DNA of 64,000 nucleotides, from positions 62,453 to 126,452 of the forward strand of contig JAREIK010002644.1 of the NCBI GenBank assembly GCA_029783825.1. The letters run 5' to 3'. The DNA comes from Sapria himalayana. Taxonomy: Eukaryota > Streptophyta > Magnoliopsida > Malpighiales > Rafflesiaceae. The position numbers were made by a program, and so were the translations under genes. The notes under the pieces are model-generated. The model had not been told where the DNA came from, made no database searches, and was given only the letters and a program-made list of their open reading frames with translations. Below, piece after piece: positions 60,397 through 64,000 of this stretch (position 1 is its first letter; each line of letters starts with the position of its first letter).

Positions 60397-61505
60397 CCAT
60401 GGATTCTAGATTCTGGAGCTTCTGATCACATATCTGGTAATAAGGATCTTTTCTCCTCTATTTCTACTACCTCTACTTTACCTACTATTACCTTAGCTAA
60501 TGGTTCTCAAACTATGGCTAAAGGTATTGGTTTGGCCATTCCTCTACCTTCTCTACCTCTCACTTCTGTCCTTTATACTCCTAAATATCCTTTTAATCTT
60601 ATTTCTATCAGCAAAATCACTCGTACTCTTAATTGCTTTATTACCTTTTCTGATAAATTTGTGATATTGCAGGACCAGAGTACGGGGAAGACGATTGGCA
60701 TAGGACGTGAGTTCAAGGCCTCTATCACCTCATCGGATTCATCTCCTGCAGTTTGCATTTCCACTATGCTCTTCTCCTCATTCACAGTCGTTTGGGCCAC
60801 CCTAGTCTCTCCAAGTTCCAGAAGATGGTCGTTTTTTACTTTGTCGTCGCTTTCGTGTGAGTCATGTCAGCTTGGGAAACATACTCGTGTCGTTCCCAAA
60901 GCATTTGGATAATCGGGCAAAGTCTCCTTTTGAGCTTGTCCACACTGATGTTTGGGGTCCTTGTCGGACTGCGTCTATTTTAGGATTTCAGTATTTTGTC
61001 ACTTTTATTGATGACTATTCTCGACGTACTTGGTTATTTTTAATGAAAAAATCGAGCTGAGTTATTTTCTATTTTTCAGAAATTTTATGCTGAAATCCAG
61101 ACCAAATTCAATATTTCAATTCGTGTGTCAAGCAGTGATTATGACATGTAATATTTTTGATACCTTTTACTTCATTTATGTCTCATCATGAGATTCTTCA
61201 TCACTCTTCTTGTGCTCATACTCCTCAACAAAATGGGGTAGCTGAGGCAAGAATCGACATCTTGTTGAGACAGCTCGTACTATCCTCCTCCATAGTAATG
61301 TTCCTCTTCGTTAATGGGGGGATGCTGTTCTTACCGCTTATTATTTGATTAATCGTATGCTCCCTCTGTTTTATATGATAAGATTCCTCATTCCCTTCTC
61401 TTCCTGACCAACCACTTTATTTCTTTCCTCTCGTGTCTTTGGTTGTACTTGCTTTGTTCATATTTTCACTCCTGGACAGGATAAGCTTTCAGCCAAAGCC
61501 ATGAG
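60397..61505 (+). pseudogene. Copia protease and integrase relic
   Basis: Protease begins WILDSGASDHISGN (about 60402-60445) with the Asp-Ser-Gly active site. The gag-pre-integrase region follows (FNLISISKITRTLN near 60592). Integrase has its zinc finger end CESCQLGKHTR (about 60855-60890), a first catalytic Asp in HTDVWGP (about 60940) and YFVTFIDDYSRRTWLF. The second Asp region has decayed (SSDYDM and stop near 61130). The Glu is in HTPQQNGVAEARI (about 61220-61255). Then [22 protein letters not shown] remains end in LSAKAM at 61505. Frameshifts occur near 60780, 60900, 61060 and 61290. Confidence 0.9.
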
Positions 61506-61660
61506 GTATCTCTTCTTCGAGAGTTGAGATTTGGAAAGGATGAAGAGATGAAACTCATCTGTGATAACCAGGCCGCATTACATATTGCATCCAATCCAGT
61601 CTTTCATGAAAGGACCAAGCATATTGAAGTTGATTGTCACTTCATTAGAGAGAAGATCTT
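61506..61660 (+). pseudogene. Copia RNase H end, fused to integrase by an internal deletion
   Basis: [20 protein letters not shown] (about 61528-61590), [19 protein letters not shown] and IREKIL are the typical last part of copia RNase H. It follows directly on the integrase end at 61505. The whole reverse transcriptase and the first part of RNase H, normally more than 2 kb, are gone, so the element cannot move by itself. Confidence 0.85.
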
Positions 61661-61800
61661 GAGTATTTTCACTTGTAGCTGGCTTGTAGCACTTTTCCTT
61701 ATATATTCCACAGTTATTTCATAGTACAAGTTTCTTGAGAGTCATAATCTGAAAATTTTTTATATTTTTATTCTTTCGTCTGAAATATCACAGATTAATA
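61661..61800 (+). mobile_element. Copia 3' LTR-like remnant
   Basis: After RNase H comes CACTTGTAGCTGGCTTGTAG, then CCTTATATATTCC (TATA-like) and AGTTTCTTGAGAGTC, which read like a copia LTR. The normal end of pol and the purine tract are missing. A 21-base segment (61658-61678) is the exact reverse complement of 58781-58801 near the 5' LTR, which is not expected of two direct LTRs. Confidence 0.4.
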
Positions 61801-62130
61801 TAGTGGTGGCAAGTAGGTTGGGTGGCTGCATGGTCCGATTGAGCCGTGCCTGGCCCTACATGGTCCAAAATTGTGCCCAGACTCGAGGCATGGCTCATTT
61901 TATGCTGGGCTAGGGGAGTCGGGCCTAGTGTCGGGCTAGGCAAGATTTGGATGCCTGGCTCATTGGAGTGATCCAATTGGACCATGAACATCTCGCCCAA
62001 TCATATAAAAAAATATTAAAATAAACAAAAACCCACCCCGCCCAGCCTAGTACACTAGGTTGGGGTTTTAAATTAGTCTGCCACTTGGTTGGTTGGGCAT
62101 GTTTGTGTGGCATGACTCGGCGTCGTGGTA
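61801..62130. mobile_element. hAT-like GC-rich element
   Basis: It starts TAGTGGTGGCAAGTAGG, a common form of the plant hAT end (TAGNGGTGGCAA), and continues with GGTTGGGTGGC, GGCATGGC and GGGCTAGG words. The right end is unclear (GGCGTCGTGG near 62120). It directly abuts the copia remnant. Confidence 0.5.
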
Positions 62131-62966
62131 TATCATAATTAATTTATAATAGACAATAGTTTTTTTATAGTTTTATTTGTTTGTGTTTAAAAAAGTAAAA
62201 AAATTTAAATGTTTATTAGATACCATTCAAATAATATTTATTTGATGTGAGATTTACATGTTGATTTTAAAGATATGATATCTAACTGTGTAAATAATAA
62301 AATTGATCGATTTATTATTGATGTATTTAGACTTAGAGGTTTTTTTTTTTGAAAAATTTGAAGATTTATTATGATACGATGAATTTATATTTGTCTATGT
62401 ATACTCACATCAGTGCATTATAATTAGGTGTACACATAATATTAATATTATATTTAACAAATATAAAGGATATCATAATATAGTTTCATGGATGTTTATA
62501 AAAATTAAATATTTGAAATATGTTCTTTATTTTTTGTTTAATTGTTTATATTCATCTTAATATTAAAGTGAAACGAGTATAAAATATATACCTACTCGCA
62601 TAAACCAAGCTGAAGAATATGATATCATTAATGAATAATTATATAATATGTTTAAATATTATGATATCAAATATGTTAGTTTTATAAATCATTAAATTTA
62701 GATATTGATATTGTGTTTTAAAATAAATGTTTTTTGATGAAGTTAACTAAGGACAAATAATATAATGGTTTATTGAATATGAGGAAATTATCCTAGTATT
62801 TAGATATCAATTATTGTTAAATATCTCATTATTATAATTTCAATTTAAATATTTAAAATTAGTAAAAATCATATGAATTCATATATTTTACGTTGTATGA
62901 GACAATGCATGATTATTGATCCTTTTAGTGTCATGTATAGTGCTATAGTATTTTTTCCTATGATAG

Positions 62967-63004
<38 letters not shown>

Positions 63005-63544
63005 AGTTACTATTTGATAATGACTCAAGCAATGGAGATATATAGATGCTAATGCTAATTTTAGAAATAGACATGGTGTTCCGAACTATACTACACACAC
63101 ACACACACACACATCCACAGATCAATTCAATATATTGCTGATATCGCGTTATGCTCTATTTTAAAAATCTTATTTTATTATTATTTTGAATTTGTCATTA
63201 AATTGAAATTACCAAAGAAAAACAAATATATATTTTTTATTTTTTCTGAATTTTATTAATTTAAATTTGTCGTGCATTTTAATTTTTTTTAATTTTAAAT
63301 AATTAAAAATTTACTTTAAAACAAAAGATAAAATCTAATGCTGACTATTGTATTAGCATCACACTATTCTGTGCCCATTGCTCAGTGGCATAGTGCTGTG
63401 GCTATTGCTCTATTATTATGTCTAGATGGTTTCCATTGCATCAGGGTAGCAATGTTGTCACATTTATTTCAATATTTGCATGGTCTGGTATGACCATGCT
63501 TGCTCGTTGAGGAAGGCGAGCCTTCCTTTGTGATGTTGTGCTGG
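62131..63544. other. AT-rich DNA with microsatellites
   Basis: No gene. (TA)n at about 62969-63002 and (CA)n at about 63093-63112. A GC-richer part at 63360-63540 leads into the next element without a recognisable function. Confidence 0.55.
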
Positions 63545-64000
63545 CCTATGTTGCACGGATATGCCTAGGAATTGTCGTGTCGCCGTGTCCGACCCGTGTC
63601 ACCGTGTCCGACCCGTGTTGCCGTGTCGCCGTGTCGCCGTGTCCACGTGTCTGACACGTGGACATGGGTCGGACAGGGGTCGGACACGAGTCAGACACAG
63701 GTCGGACACGTGTCCGATACGCCACGTGGCGTATCGGATATGCGTCAGAGACATATCCGACGCGTTGTTCGGAAACAGTCGTCGTTAACAATAGACATGT
63801 CGTTTACCTACAGACGCGTTGTTTACCTACATTATTTTAAAATACAAAATTTTAAATTATTTTAAAATACAGTATTTTAAATTATTTTAAAATACCTAAT
63901 ATTTATAATTAATAATTTTTATTTTTAATTTTATTTTTTTTTATCATGATGTATCCTAGTTTTTTAGAATTTGTCATGTCCCCGTATCCTGCCATGTCGT
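63545..64000. mobile_element. Second GTGTCCG-rich element copy, cut by the window end
   Basis: It shares with 40508-41335 the GTGTCCG words, the CACGTGG palindromes, an AT-rich middle of TTTTAAATTATTTTAAA units, and the right-hand TGTATCCTAG, AATTTGTCATGTCC and CCTGCC words. It holds an 11-bp perfect hairpin around CACGTGTC (63641-63663) and a perfect 26-bp palindrome (63713-63738) centred on CCACGTGG. The minisatellite of the first copy is absent. Frames in both strands reflect the GTGTCCG repeats. Confidence 0.65.

Overview
This window looks like nuclear DNA of a flowering plant. It is very AT-rich and filled with decayed transposons: Ty1/copia, Ty3/gypsy, CACTA, hAT-like and LINE. Long microsatellites and an inserted block of plant mitochondrial DNA are also present. 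I see no convincing intact nuclear protein-coding gene, and no rRNA, tRNA or CRISPR array. I cannot name the species. All homology calls come from reading translated motifs and comparing parts of the window by eye, so repeat edges are accurate to tens of bases unless a duplication or an exact end is named.

Layout. 1-3712 is a (GATA/TAGA)n tract broken by a GC-rich hAT-like fragment. 4355-6283 and 29446-31377 are two nearly identical 1.93 kb copies in opposite orientation. Just inside the left copy lies about 11.3 kb of mitochondrial-type DNA (about 6541-17820). It holds an open atp6 frame with unedited codons, a broken mitovirus polymerase relic, a LINE endonuclease relic, an LTR-like segment and a coiled-coil coding relic. 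From 18 to 29 kb there is AT-rich DNA, a roughly 5.6 kb structure with inverted ends (20107-25688) that carries an hAT miniature element with a perfect 8-bp target duplication and an Athila-like gypsy relic, and then a reverse-strand copia relic. From 31 to 34 kb there is a gypsy integrase piece and a broken CACTA transposase.

35.5-56.8 kb is dominated by related dispersed repeats. The most striking is a very large imperfect palindrome centred near 49848 with a 62-nt spacer. Its continuous arms reach about 44405 on the left and 54620 on the right, and further paired segments continue to about 38880 and 56790. The arms hold exon-like modules, and three copies of the element end resemble the 5' end of a gene. 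Later insertions split the left side, including an element (40508-41335) that carries a 24-bp minisatellite and G-box-like palindromes; a second copy of that element starts near 63545 and runs off the window.

58.7-61.8 kb is a forward copia element with primer-binding site, gag, protease, integrase and RNase H. Its reverse transcriptase is cleanly missing: integrase sequence runs directly into RNase H. Nothing here works as an operon. The biology is organelle-to-nucleus transfer, nested transposition and inverted duplication that could produce hairpin RNA.
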